Below, one piece after another: positions 1-6,619 of a stretch of 27,825 nt of DNA. Positions within the stretch are counted from its first letter, which is position 1; the number at the start of each line of letters is the position of its first letter. The stretch spans positions 1 through 27,825 of the forward strand of contig DATLCI010000014.1 of assembly GCA_035526435.1 (NCBI GenBank), read 5' to 3'. The stretch is from DATLCI01 sp035526435. Lineage in GTDB: Bacteria; Acidobacteriota; Terriglobia; Terriglobales; Acidobacteriaceae. The notes under the pieces are model-generated. The model did not search any database and was not told where the DNA came from. It saw nothing but the letters and a program-made list of their open reading frames with translations. The position numbers and the translations under genes were made by a program.

Positions 1-987
1 GCGGCAGCACCGGCGGAACCGGTAGCCGAAGTGACGCCTCCGCCTCCGCCGCCTCCGGCCCAGGCCACCACGACCACGCGCAAGAAGCGCGTCGCCGTAT
101 TTGATTTCGATTACGGAACGGTACGTTCCGGTATCGCCGCGCTGTTTGGTTCGGACATCGACGTGGGCAAAGGCATCTCCGACCTGCTGGTCAAGCACTT
201 GGTAAAAGACGGAACTTACTCGGTGATCGAGCGCAAGGCGCTGGACAAGATCCTGGCGGAGCAGAATTTTTCCAACAGTGACCGCGCCAATCCTACTTCC
301 GCCGCGAAGCTGGGCAAGCTCTTAGGCGTGGACGCCATCATCGTGGGCAGCATAACCCAGTTCGGCAATGACACCAAGAGCACCGGCGTAGGCGGAGGCG
401 GCGGCGGTTTCGGGCGCTTCGGCGTTGGTGGCTTCTCCAACAAAAAAACGAAGGCGATCGTTACGCTCGATGCCCGCATCGTTGACATTGATACCGCAGA
501 GATTCTCGGCGTCGCGGATGGTAAAGGCGAATCGCAGCGCTCCAGCACTTCACTGCTGGGCGGTGGCGGCGGCTGGAGCGGCTTTGGCGGCGGCGCGGTT
601 GACTTCGGTAGCAGCGACTTCCAGAACACCATCATCGGCGAAGCGGTGAAGCTTGCAGTGGAGCAGATGAGCGCGGGCGTGATCAAGGAAAGCTCGAAGC
701 TGCAAGTGCGCACCATTAAAGTAGAAGGGCTGGTCGCAGCCATCGACGGCGGAATGGTCGTGATCAACGTTGGTTCGCGCTCCGGAGTAAAAGTGGGCGA
801 TCAGCTTTCCGTGGACCGCGTGACTAAGGAGATCAAGGATCCCTCCACAGGAGCCGTGCTACGCCGGATGAGCTCCACTATTGGATACCTGAAAGTCACG
901 GATGTGGATGACGTTTCGTCAGTCGCTTCTATCATTTCCGGAAGCGGCTTCAAAGTGGGCGACGCGGTAAAGACGATAACCCAGTAA
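1..987 (+). CDS. CsgG-family (curli assembly/transport-like) protein, 5' partial
   Basis: The reading frame is open from the first base, so the true start lies outside the window; the GTG at 31 follows in-frame Ala/Pro-rich codons and is unlikely to be the start. A proline-rich stretch is followed by a CsgG-type core: a VAVFDFD strand, a 'KGISDLLVKHL' helix, the 'YSVIERKALDKIL' segment and 'GVDAIIVGSITQFG'. These are typical of the CsgG/YraP-like alpha/beta fold of periplasmic or outer-membrane lipoproteins. Two glycine-rich loops (near 390-435 and 560-600) interrupt the core. The C-terminal part ('MVVINVGSRSGVKVGDQLSV') resembles the FlgT-C/CsgG-associated beta domain found in many Acidobacteria and Deltaproteobacteria homologues. 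CsgG itself forms a curli secretion pore; curli genes are not seen here, so a general envelope role is more likely. The gene ends just before a strong terminator. Confidence 0.8.
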   Translation, partial: AAAPAEPVAEVTPPPPPPPAQATTTTRKKRVAVFDFDYGTVRSGIAALFGSDIDVGKGISDLLVKHLVKDGTYSVIERKALDKILAEQNFSNSDRANPTSAAKLGKLLGVDAIIVGSITQFGNDTKSTGVGGGGGGFGRFGVGGFSNKKTKAIVTLDARIVDIDTAEILGVADGKGESQRSSTSLLGGGGGWSGFGGGAVDFGSSDFQNTIIGEAVKLAVEQMSAGVIKESSKLQVRTIKVEGLVAAIDGGMVVINVGSRSGVKVGDQLSVDRVTKEIKDPSTGAVLRRMSSTIGYLKVTDVDDVSSVASIISGSGFKVGDAVKTITQ

Positions 988-1004
988 TTTAGATTGAGTA
1001 ATGA

Positions 1005-1035
1005 AAAGCCCCTCCGGTGGAGGGGCTTTCTTTTT
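1005..1035. terminator. Rho-independent terminator, probably bidirectional, between convergent genes
   Basis: A GCCCCTCC/GGAGGGGC stem (1008-1015 with 1019-1026, loop GGT) is extended by AAA/TTT pairs and followed by a T-rich run to 1035. It lies 18 bases after the CsgG-family stop and 18 bases before the stop of the minus-strand gene at 1053. On the minus strand it is followed by a shorter TTTT, so it can serve both genes. Confidence 0.9.
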
Positions 1036-1052
1036 GCTCCGTACAAGTAGCG

Positions 1053-1853
1053 TCAATAGATGAATTTCGCCATGGTCATCCAGAAGCCGTCCCAGTGAGC
1101 TTTCACCCGATTGGTCATGGTGTCCGGTTTTTCTAAATCCGCCCGCTCGCCCACTTGCAACGCCGGGGCGAAGCCTTCGGGTATATCGAAGAGCTTCGGA
1201 TCTAGCGCCGCAGTGGATATCTCGGTGACCTGAACCACGTTCTCGGTCTTGCCCGTGCGGCCACTCATGACGGTCCGGGTGAGCACAGGGAAGCCGCGCC
1301 TGGCTTCACCCACCCGTTTGATCTTGAAGCGCGGGTTGTCTCCGATGAAGGAGTCTTGTCCTTCGGCCCGCGCCCGGCAGCCCAGCGGGACTTTCAGGTC
1401 GACGAACCAATAGTCAGTGACTGTGTTCCCGATCCCATAAGGCCCCGGCGAGGTTTTGACCACGGTCTCGCGGACATGCCACGCCGGCATGCCGAAGATC
1501 GTCGCCCGCTCGCCCGTGTCCTCGGCCGTCACGGTGTACTCGGCCGCAGGCTCGGGGTCACGCGGCCGGGCGCCGCGACGGCTGACCGGCAGTCCATTGT
1601 TGTCCAGGTCCGTGGTCGCGAAGAGCTTCGTTCGCGCGTTCAGATCGATTACTCGGTGGAGGTCGCATTGAAAGATATGCTCGTGCCGGTCGCCGCCCTG
1701 CCGGTACTCGGTGCGTACCCGTTGGCCTTGAACATATTTCACCTCTGGAGCAGTTGCGGGATGGCCGCCAAAACTGCGCCGCGTGACGATCTTCAAGTCG
1801 GCGGTGGCAGGAAGGGTGCTGAACAGTAAAAGTACCGCGAGCCAAGTGCGCAT
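1053..1853 (-). CDS. Secreted protein of unknown function with signal peptide
   Basis: Encodes 266 residues. The N-terminus (MRTWLAVLLLFSTLPATAD) is a clear Sec signal peptide cleaved near residue 18, so the protein should be periplasmic or surface-located. The mature part is mainly beta-strand-like and polar, with no catalytic motif I recognise; phrases such as 'VKYVQGQRVRTEY', 'DLNARTKLF' and 'TDYWFVDLKVPLGC' are reminiscent of the uncharacterised outer-membrane lipoprotein-carrier-like (DUF4412-type) beta proteins, but this is only an impression. Its ATG follows the stop of the upstream gene by two bases, with a GAGAG ribosome binding site inside that gene's tail, so the two are almost certainly co-transcribed. 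It ends at the shared terminator at 1005-1035. Confidence 0.75.
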   Translation of the reverse strand: MRTWLAVLLLFSTLPATADLKIVTRRSFGGHPATAPEVKYVQGQRVRTEYRQGGDRHEHIFQCDLHRVIDLNARTKLFATTDLDNNGLPVSRRGARPRDPEPAAEYTVTAEDTGERATIFGMPAWHVRETVVKTSPGPYGIGNTVTDYWFVDLKVPLGCRARAEGQDSFIGDNPRFKIKRVGEARRGFPVLTRTVMSGRTGKTENVVQVTEISTAALDPKLFDIPEGFAPALQVGERADLEKPDTMTNRVKAHWDGFWMTMAKFIY

Positions 1854-1855
1854 TA

Positions 1856-2323
1856 CTATCTCTCGTCGTCGTCGCGTTGGTCCCGTTCATCAAAGATGAT
1901 GTTGGTGAAGTCATCGGCAGAGTCGAGCAGCGCCTGATAGCGGTCGTACCAGTCGGCGGAGACCTCATAGAGGAACATGTTGCCCTGGTACGGGAAGCCG
2001 AGTTGGATAAAGCCGACCTTGCCTACCTGGCCACGGAGGAAGCGCGCCTCGTCCAGTTCGTCATCAAGCGAAGCAGAGTTTTGCAATCGCTCGGTCAGGA
2101 AATCGAGGTCGTCTTTTTCCAGCGTGTCGTCGTTATAGGTGACGAACTTTACGTCGCAGGCCTTGGCCAGCTCAATGAAATCCTTCCAGGAGTCGGGCTT
2201 AGAGCCGGCGTCCCAAAGCACGCTGTTCATATCATCGCCCACATAGGCCTGGAACTGCATTAAGCCGTGGCCCACAATGAAGGCGTTCATGTCGTCTTTC
2301 AGTGAGTGCAGGTCGTCAGACAT
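1856..2323 (-). CDS. Acidic cytoplasmic protein of unknown function
   Basis: Encodes 155 residues from the ATG at 2323. A longer frame reaches a GTG at 2443, but the extra 40 residues are low-complexity and would overlap the control region of the divergent DUF507 gene, so I prefer the ATG. The protein has no signal peptide or membrane segment. It is strongly acidic (for example 'DDTLEKDDLDFLTERL' and the Asp/Glu/Arg-rich tail) and rich in aromatic residues. It looks like a soluble alpha/beta protein, but I recognise no family. The stop is two bases from the start of the secreted protein downstream on the same strand, so they form a two-gene unit. Confidence 0.65.
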   Translation of the reverse strand: MSDDLHSLKDDMNAFIVGHGLMQFQAYVGDDMNSVLWDAGSKPDSWKDFIELAKACDVKFVTYNDDTLEKDDLDFLTERLQNSASLDDELDEARFLRGQVGKVGFIQLGFPYQGNMFLYEVSADWYDRYQALLDSADDFTNIIFDERDQRDDDER

Positions 2324-2459
2324 ACCTGCAAGTAATGATACTCCGGTTGCCAAGCCGGTTGCATATCCGGCTAAGCCGCCAGGCGGGTGGGACCGGCAGG
2401 GACCGGACGGAAATGCTTGTGTTAATATTTTTAGTTCCACCACGGGACGCTAACGACGC
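2324..2459. promoter_or_regulatory. Divergent intergenic region between acidic protein and DUF507 pair
   Basis: This 136-base spacer must carry promoters in both directions. An AT-rich patch (TTAATATTTTTAG near 2422-2434) could hold a -10 element for the DUF507 pair; no convincing -35 is visible. A GGGAC at 2444-2448 is the only weak Shine-Dalgarno candidate for the gene at 2460. Confidence 0.35.
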
Positions 2460-2747
2460 ATGCTCTTCTCCAAAGAATATGTGGGCTATCTGGCCCGCCA
2501 AGTCACCCAGAAACTTATTGCCGGCGAATTCATTGAGGTGCCAGATCCCACTCAGGTTAACTCCGCCATTGAAGGCGTGAACGCAGCCTTGGTGGAGGAA
2601 TTAAGCCTGGAGGACCGCATAAATGAGGATGTCCGCACCATCCTGGAGCAGTATCAGGACGAGATGCGGCAGTCCGGCGCCAGCTACCAGGAGATGTTCA
2701 AGAAGGTAAAAGGCGAACTGGTGCGCAAGTACAAGGCGGTGCTGTGA
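2460..2747 (+). CDS. DUF507 family protein, first of a tandem pair
   Basis: Encodes 95 residues. The pattern 'LFSKEYVGYLARQVTQKL' at the N-terminus, a central helical region and the C-terminal 'FKKVKGELVRKYKAVL' match the DUF507 family (PF04368), short all-helical proteins of unknown function found in Acidobacteria, Deltaproteobacteria and Aquificae. It is predicted cytoplasmic, with no membrane segment. The last four bases (GTGA, 2744-2747) overlap the GTG start of the next DUF507 gene, so the two are translationally coupled. The second copy is diverged but clearly related in length and layout, suggesting an obligate pair, perhaps a heterodimer (inference). Confidence 0.85.
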   Translation: MLFSKEYVGYLARQVTQKLIAGEFIEVPDPTQVNSAIEGVNAALVEELSLEDRINEDVRTILEQYQDEMRQSGASYQEMFKKVKGELVRKYKAVL

Positions 2748-3019
2748 GGATCTCGCGCGACAAGGTCAACAAGCTGGCCCACACTGTGGCCAACGCCCTG
2801 AAGGAACTCGAGCAGGTGGATTTCATCGAGGACCCGAATACCATCCGGCAGGAATGCCGACGGTTACTGGAAGAGTTGTTCCTGGCGGAGACGAAGATTG
2901 ACGCTGCCGCCCGGCAGAAGATCGAAAGCCAGAAGCGCATCATCAGTGAAGGTACCCAGGAGTGGGACATCCTCTATCGCAAGTACTACAACGACGAAGT
3001 GAAGAAGCTCGGCATTTAA
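2744..3019 (+). CDS. DUF507 family protein, second of a tandem pair
   Basis: Encodes 91 residues from a GTG that overlaps the stop of the preceding DUF507 gene (GTGA). 'RISRDKVNKLAHTVANAL' aligns with the N-terminus of the first copy, and the C-terminal 'EWDILYRKYYNDEVKKLGI' is a typical DUF507 ending. No further upstream start exists in a sensible context, and coupling by overlap explains the weak ribosome binding site. Function is unknown; strong charge and helical content suggest a small protein- or nucleic-acid-binding subunit (inference). Confidence 0.85.
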   Translation: MRISRDKVNKLAHTVANALKELEQVDFIEDPNTIRQECRRLLEELFLAETKIDAAARQKIESQKRIISEGTQEWDILYRKYYNDEVKKLGI

Positions 3020-3135
3020 GGACAGCTTTCAGCACTTAGCAGTCCGCACGCAGCCAGCCGACCATCCACCATCCCCAAATTAACCCCGTCATTCCTAGAT
3101 TGGCTGAATGCTGGGTGCTGATTGCTGAAGGCTTC
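3020..3135. repeat. Intergenic imperfect inverted repeats of an AGCAnTnAGC type
   Basis: The spacer between convergent genes carries TTCAGCACTTAGCA (near 3027-3040) and, on the opposite strand, the related series of CAGCA/AGCACC/AGCATTCAGC units covering about 3103-3129. The two arms could fold into a long imperfect stem. No U-tract follows, so this is a repeat element rather than a standard terminator. Confidence 0.5.
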
Positions 3136-4332
3136 TTACCTTTGTGCCCGTGCCCGCTCTTCGGAAGTCATTTCTGACCACAGGCTATTCAGGTTCTTGT
3201 CGATCCACTGATTTCCCGGCTGCAACTGGTGGGCCTCGGCGAACCAGCGGTAGGCTTCCGCCTTATTCTGCGAGACACAGTAACCGGTGGCGTACAGCGC
3301 GCCCAGTTTGATCTGCGCCTTCGGATTGGGCTGCGAGGCGGCGGAGCGCAACAAGCTTACGCCGCGGTTGCAATCTTGAGTGACGCCCCGTCCCTGCAAG
3401 TATTTCTGTGCCAGTTCCACCTGAGAATCGTCGTAGACCGGGGCCGTGGCCTCGGCTGCCAGGGAACTTTTATCGGCTGACTTCGACGATGATTTTGGTT
3501 CCGGAGGAGCAGTCTCTTTCTTGGTGGCGTCTTCTTCCGTGGCTTCGGGATCGGCGGAGTTCCTATTTGCCCCCGCGTCGGCGTTGTCTGACTCTGGCTT
3601 CTGCTCGGCTTTCGCGGTGGTCGTCTCCTCGGCTGGCTTACTATCAGCGGAAGTCGTTTGAATGTTTTCATCACTGCTAGTCGGCGAAGGTTTCGCGGAA
3701 GGGGTACTGGTAACGCCGGCGCGTTGCGCCAGATCTTTGCCCAGCGCGGAAACATTGTCCCATTGTTTGTAGATCAAGACCCCGAAGAGAAGGATGAGGG
3801 CCAGGGCCACATAGGTGCGCAACGTGGAGGAACCTTCGACATCCTCGTCCAACAGGTAGTCGGAGGATTCCGCGGGCGCGTCGCTGAGTCCGAGAAATGA
3901 TGGACCCGAGATGCGTGTCGGTGTATTCGTGCGAGCCACCGGAACCGCCTCCACATGGTTGACTACAGGTGATGGCCTGACTGTTTCCGCGCCTACCGAG
4001 GAAGCGAGCGGCGAGTCTTTGACGGCGCGAGGTTCTTCGACAAGCGGATTACTTCCGCTCAAGCGTTGCGTGGGAGTGATCCCGGTGCCTGGAGGAGGTA
4101 CCACGGGCGTTGGCGGCCTGGCATCACGGACCGGCGTCCGCACCAGTTCGGAAACTAGGGGACGCTCGTCGGAAAGTCGGCGACGGTCCGGGGGTGGAGG
4201 ATTCATCGTCTTGATGTTGTCGTCGATCACTTCTTCGTCAGCGAAGACAGGAGGACGAACTTGCTTCTTGCCACATTCGCCGCAAAACTTGTTATCGTCC
4301 GCGTTCTTATGCCCGCAACTCCAGCAGTACAT
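3136..4332 (-). CDS. Zinc-ribbon, single-TM, Sel1-repeat protein
   Basis: Encodes 398 residues from the ATG at 4332, chosen because a TGGGAG ribosome binding site lies 8 bases upstream; a TTG at 4386 is in frame but poorer. The N-terminus is a zinc ribbon with two CxxC knuckles (C3, C6, C17, C20). A long Pro/Arg/Val-rich disordered linker follows, then one membrane helix around residues 174-189 ('TYVALALILLFGVLIY'). A second disordered Ser/Lys/Glu-rich linker leads to about two Sel1-like TPR repeats (about 305-370: 'AQKYLQGRGV', 'LGALYATGYCV', 'AEAYRWFAEA'). The zinc ribbon should be cytoplasmic and the Sel1 repeats periplasmic. This layout suits a scaffold or envelope sensor (inference). It is divergent from queG. 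Confidence 0.8.
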   Translation of the reverse strand: MYCWSCGHKNADDNKFCGECGKKQVRPPVFADEEVIDDNIKTMNPPPPDRRRLSDERPLVSELVRTPVRDARPPTPVVPPPGTGITPTQRLSGSNPLVEEPRAVKDSPLASSVGAETVRPSPVVNHVEAVPVARTNTPTRISGPSFLGLSDAPAESSDYLLDEDVEGSSTLRTYVALALILLFGVLIYKQWDNVSALGKDLAQRAGVTSTPSAKPSPTSSDENIQTTSADSKPAEETTTAKAEQKPESDNADAGANRNSADPEATEEDATKKETAPPEPKSSSKSADKSSLAAEATAPVYDDSQVELAQKYLQGRGVTQDCNRGVSLLRSAASQPNPKAQIKLGALYATGYCVSQNKAEAYRWFAEAHQLQPGNQWIDKNLNSLWSEMTSEERARAQR

Positions 4333-4481
4333 ACGGATATCTCCCAGGTGGCTGGTCAGAAACTCTGATAAGCCGGAATCTCCCAAGGCTTAGATGGCAA
4401 GGGTTGGTTCGGAGCTTTCCGCCCCGCCGCACATATTGGGACGAGCGGAGGGGAAAGTTGGATAATACGAGTGGTTCAGTT
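4333..4481. promoter_or_regulatory. Divergent intergenic region upstream of queG
   Basis: A GATAAT (4461-4466) preceded by TTGGGA (4436-4441) with a 19-base spacer is a possible promoter for queG. GGAGGGG at 4447-4453 is a strong Shine-Dalgarno-like block, but lies 29 bases before the preferred ATG and only 4 bases before an in-frame TTG at 4458. These two readings conflict, so either the promoter or the upstream start is wrong. Confidence 0.35.
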
Positions 4482-5597
4482 ATGTCCGCATCTGTTCAAT
4501 CCCGCCCCGGCTTCACCGAAGTGGCTCGCCAAGCCGCGCTGGATGCAGGCTTCGAGTTGTTCGGTATAACGCCGGTCCGCGGCCAGGACTTCAAGGAGCT
4601 GGAATACTTCCCGCAGTGGATCGAAGCCGGACGGGCGGGCGAGATGGAATATTTAAAGTCGCGGAATGAGGCGGGAGAGTTAAAGCGGGCGTCTCTGCAC
4701 AATGTTGCGCCTTGGGCGAAATCGGTGATCGTCTGTGGGTTGAATTACAACTCGGATGAGACCCGCTCTGATGATCCGCATGACCCGACCGCCGGCTGGA
4801 TATCGCGCTATGCCTGGTTCCAGCAGTCGGAGGCGAAGGGAGGCGACTACCACGAGGCGGTTTTGCGTCGCTTGCGCGAAGTGGAAGCGAAACTTTCGCA
4901 CGACGGGGAATTGCGTAGCTGGTGCTACGTGGATACCGGACCGCTGGTGGAACGCGTGTATGCGAAATATGCGGGCCTGGGCTGGATGGGTAAAAACACG
5001 TGCATCATCAATGAGGAGATGGGTTCGTTCTTCTTTCTGGGCGTGATCTTGACGTCGTTCGAGTTCGGTGATGACATGACGCCTCCCATGCCCGCCGCTG
5101 ACCGCTGCGGTTCGTGCACACGTTGCATCGATGCATGTCCCACGCAGGCGCTGGCGCCGTACCAGCTCGACGCGGCGCGTTGCATCTCCTACCTCACGAT
5201 CGAAAAACGCGGCGCACTCCCGGAAGAGTTCCGTGCAGCCATGGGCCGCCATGTCTTTGGCTGCGATATCTGCCAGGACGTCTGTCCCTGGAACGGTGCG
5301 AAAGATGCAACGCGCCGCGCTCCGCTAGCAAAGGCAGCGGAGTTCCAGCCGCGTCGCGAACTGGTGAATCCGGCGCTGGAGTGGCTGGCTGCCATGTCCA
5401 AAGACGACTTCAATCGGGTATTTAAGAACTCACCCATCAAACGGGCGAAGTACCAAGGATTCCGGCGGAACGTGGCGATTGCTCTGGGTAATAGCTGCGA
5501 AAAAAGTGCGCGGCCGGGGCTCGAACGGATGGCGGCTGACGACGATCCCGTGGTAGCCGAGCATGCCCGTTGGGGCCTAGGCCGGCTGGATCCATAA
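4482..5597 (+). CDS. queG: Epoxyqueuosine reductase QueG
   Basis: Catalyses the last step of queuosine synthesis, reducing epoxyqueuosine in tRNA to queuosine, using cobalamin and two [4Fe-4S] clusters in the cytoplasm. Encodes 371 residues from the ATG at 4482. Diagnostic motifs are 'WCYVDTGPLVERVYA' (the Asp at 151 is the catalytic acid of the family), 'AGLGWMGKNTCI', and the ferredoxin-type cysteines C209, C212, C215, C219 and C261, C264, C268. The C-terminus (from about 325) contains HEAT-like helices ('NVAIALGNS', 'PVVAEHARWGLGRL') used for tRNA recognition. Length is typical for the family. The frame is open up to a TTG at 4404, and a TTG at 4458 has a better ribosome binding site, but the ATG start fits the known N-terminus. 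No other queuosine genes are in the window. Confidence 0.95.
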   Translation: MSASVQSRPGFTEVARQAALDAGFELFGITPVRGQDFKELEYFPQWIEAGRAGEMEYLKSRNEAGELKRASLHNVAPWAKSVIVCGLNYNSDETRSDDPHDPTAGWISRYAWFQQSEAKGGDYHEAVLRRLREVEAKLSHDGELRSWCYVDTGPLVERVYAKYAGLGWMGKNTCIINEEMGSFFFLGVILTSFEFGDDMTPPMPAADRCGSCTRCIDACPTQALAPYQLDAARCISYLTIEKRGALPEEFRAAMGRHVFGCDICQDVCPWNGAKDATRRAPLAKAAEFQPRRELVNPALEWLAAMSKDDFNRVFKNSPIKRAKYQGFRRNVAIALGNSCEKSARPGLERMAADDDPVVAEHARWGLGRLDP

Positions 5598-5829
5598 GGC
5601 ATTTGAGCCGCGCAAGCCAAGTCAACCCGCCAAAGTCCGTGGCCGGAAGTTCTTCAATGGTGTACTTCTTACACTTCAGACAATAGTTTCGAGCCAAATC
5701 TCGTTTGGTTTCAATCAGTTAGTTTGGCATTGCCAGTGCTCCTTCAACGGTAGCCACGGGGGCCTTTTGGGGCCTTCGGTGCTCCAGTCCCTCGTTTTAG
5801 GGCGCTGGGCAACATGAGGAGGAACCAAG
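5598..5829. other. Intergenic region upstream of the glycine-zipper gene
   Basis: The 232 bases hold no convincing gene. A GGGGGCC/GGGGCC-containing stretch (5758-5782) could form alternative hairpins but lacks a U-tract. A short minus-strand frame beginning 'ARNYCLKCKKYT' (5697 leftwards) looks like a zinc-knuckle start but runs into queG without further family features. A GAGGAGG ribosome binding site at 5817-5823 serves the next gene. Confidence 0.4.
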
Positions 5830-6270
5830 ATGAAATCACTTTTGATCCGCACCGCAGCTGTAACCAGTCTCGTGACTGCGTTAGTGGTCTCAGGCATTTC
5901 TTATTACGTGATGCCGAAACTGCAGGCGAGCAATCAGGAACAGATGATGGCCGATCCTGCCTATAGCGGCGTGACCCTGCAACCGGCGATGTATCGCAGC
6001 TCGGCGCAGCCGGTGGTCTATACGCAACCGCGCGTGCGCCGCGTGGCGATGACTCAGCCCGCGAGCACAGCGGTGCAGCGTGACGCTTATGGCGAGCCCA
6101 TCCAGAAGAAACGTTCCACTGGTAAGTCGGTGATGATCGTCGCGGGATCCGCTGGTGCAGGCGCGGCCATCGGCGCACTCGCCGGCGGCAAGAAGGGTGC
6201 CGGCATCGGCGCGATCTCCGGCGGAGTAGCGGGCTTGATCTATGACCGCATGACTGCCAACAAGCAGTAG
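5830..6270 (+). CDS. Glycine-zipper domain envelope protein
   Basis: Encodes 146 residues with a strong GAGGAGG ribosome binding site. An N-terminal hydrophobic segment (about residues 8-28, 'AAVTSLVTALVVSGISYYV') is a signal anchor or uncleaved signal. A polar Gln/Pro-rich middle part is followed by a glycine-zipper block near residues 101-138 ('VMIVAGSAGAGAAIGALAGG', then 'GAGIGAISGGVAGLIY') with the repeated GxxxG spacing of the YMGG/Gly-zipper superfamily. Such domains insert in or associate with membranes as oligomers. The basic 'KKRSTGKS' precedes the block. The precise role is unknown; homologues are common envelope proteins in Acidobacteria. The next gene starts after a large GC hairpin. 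Confidence 0.75.
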   Translation: MKSLLIRTAAVTSLVTALVVSGISYYVMPKLQASNQEQMMADPAYSGVTLQPAMYRSSAQPVVYTQPRVRRVAMTQPASTAVQRDAYGEPIQKKRSTGKSVMIVAGSAGAGAAIGALAGGKKGAGIGAISGGVAGLIYDRMTANKQ

Positions 6271-6281
6271 TCGTCCCAGGG

Positions 6282-6306
6282 CCGGCCCCCGGAAAATGGG
6301 GGCCGG
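6282..6306 (+). terminator. Strong GC hairpin without U-tract (terminator-like)
   Basis: CCGGCCCCC (6282-6290) pairs perfectly with GGGGGCCGG (6298-6306) around a 7-base loop GGAAAAT. There is no run of T after it, so it may act as an mRNA-stabilising 3' hairpin, a Rho-dependent stop or a partial attenuator before the small gene at 6375. Confidence 0.55.
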
Positions 6307-6374
6307 AAACTTACACGAAGAGGCTGAAGATGACGATCCAAGCATTCTCGAAACCGACTGAATCGGAGGGCACC

Positions 6375-6563
6375 ATGGCTTCTATCATGCTCGATTGCGT
6401 TTGCGACACCTGTGGACGACAGATCACGCTGGATGAATTGCAGACTGACTTTCACAAGGAGCACCACTTCATGGCCATTGAGCTGGCCGCTTTACAAGCC
6501 ATGCGGGCCTACCTAAGCCACTGTGGCATGGGCCTGAATAAATTCGAATTCCCGCATTCCTAG
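6375..6563 (+). CDS. Small cysteine-containing protein of unknown function
   Basis: Encodes 62 residues from the ATG at 6375, which has GGAGGG 4 bases upstream. An in-frame ATG at 6330 with GAAGAGG upstream would add 15 residues, and both starts are plausible. The protein begins 'MASIMLDCVCDTCGRQITL', with three closely spaced cysteines (C8, C10, C13), and has a fourth near the C-terminus ('SHCGMGLNKFEF') plus a His-rich patch ('FHKEHHF'). This could bind a metal ion, but I recognise no family. There is no membrane segment. It follows the glycine-zipper gene after a strong hairpin and precedes a peptidase-like gene on the same strand. Confidence 0.5.
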   Translation: MASIMLDCVCDTCGRQITLDELQTDFHKEHHFMAIELAALQAMRAYLSHCGMGLNKFEFPHS

Positions 6564-6619
6564 CCCCTCGGCGGCAACATAGATTTCCCCCGGCGCCGCG
6601 GTATAGCATAGGCCTAGCC

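Noticed and set aside
5437..5697. Minus-strand frame starting with a CxxC segment ('YCLKCKKYT')
   Set aside because: Only the first 35 residues are outside queG, the start is a TTG with no ribosome binding site, and the rest is antisense to queG. It could be a gene remnant but is not supportable.
5758..5790. Terminator after queG
   Set aside because: GGGGCC repeats allow alternative pairings, but the arms are direct rather than inverted and no U-run follows.
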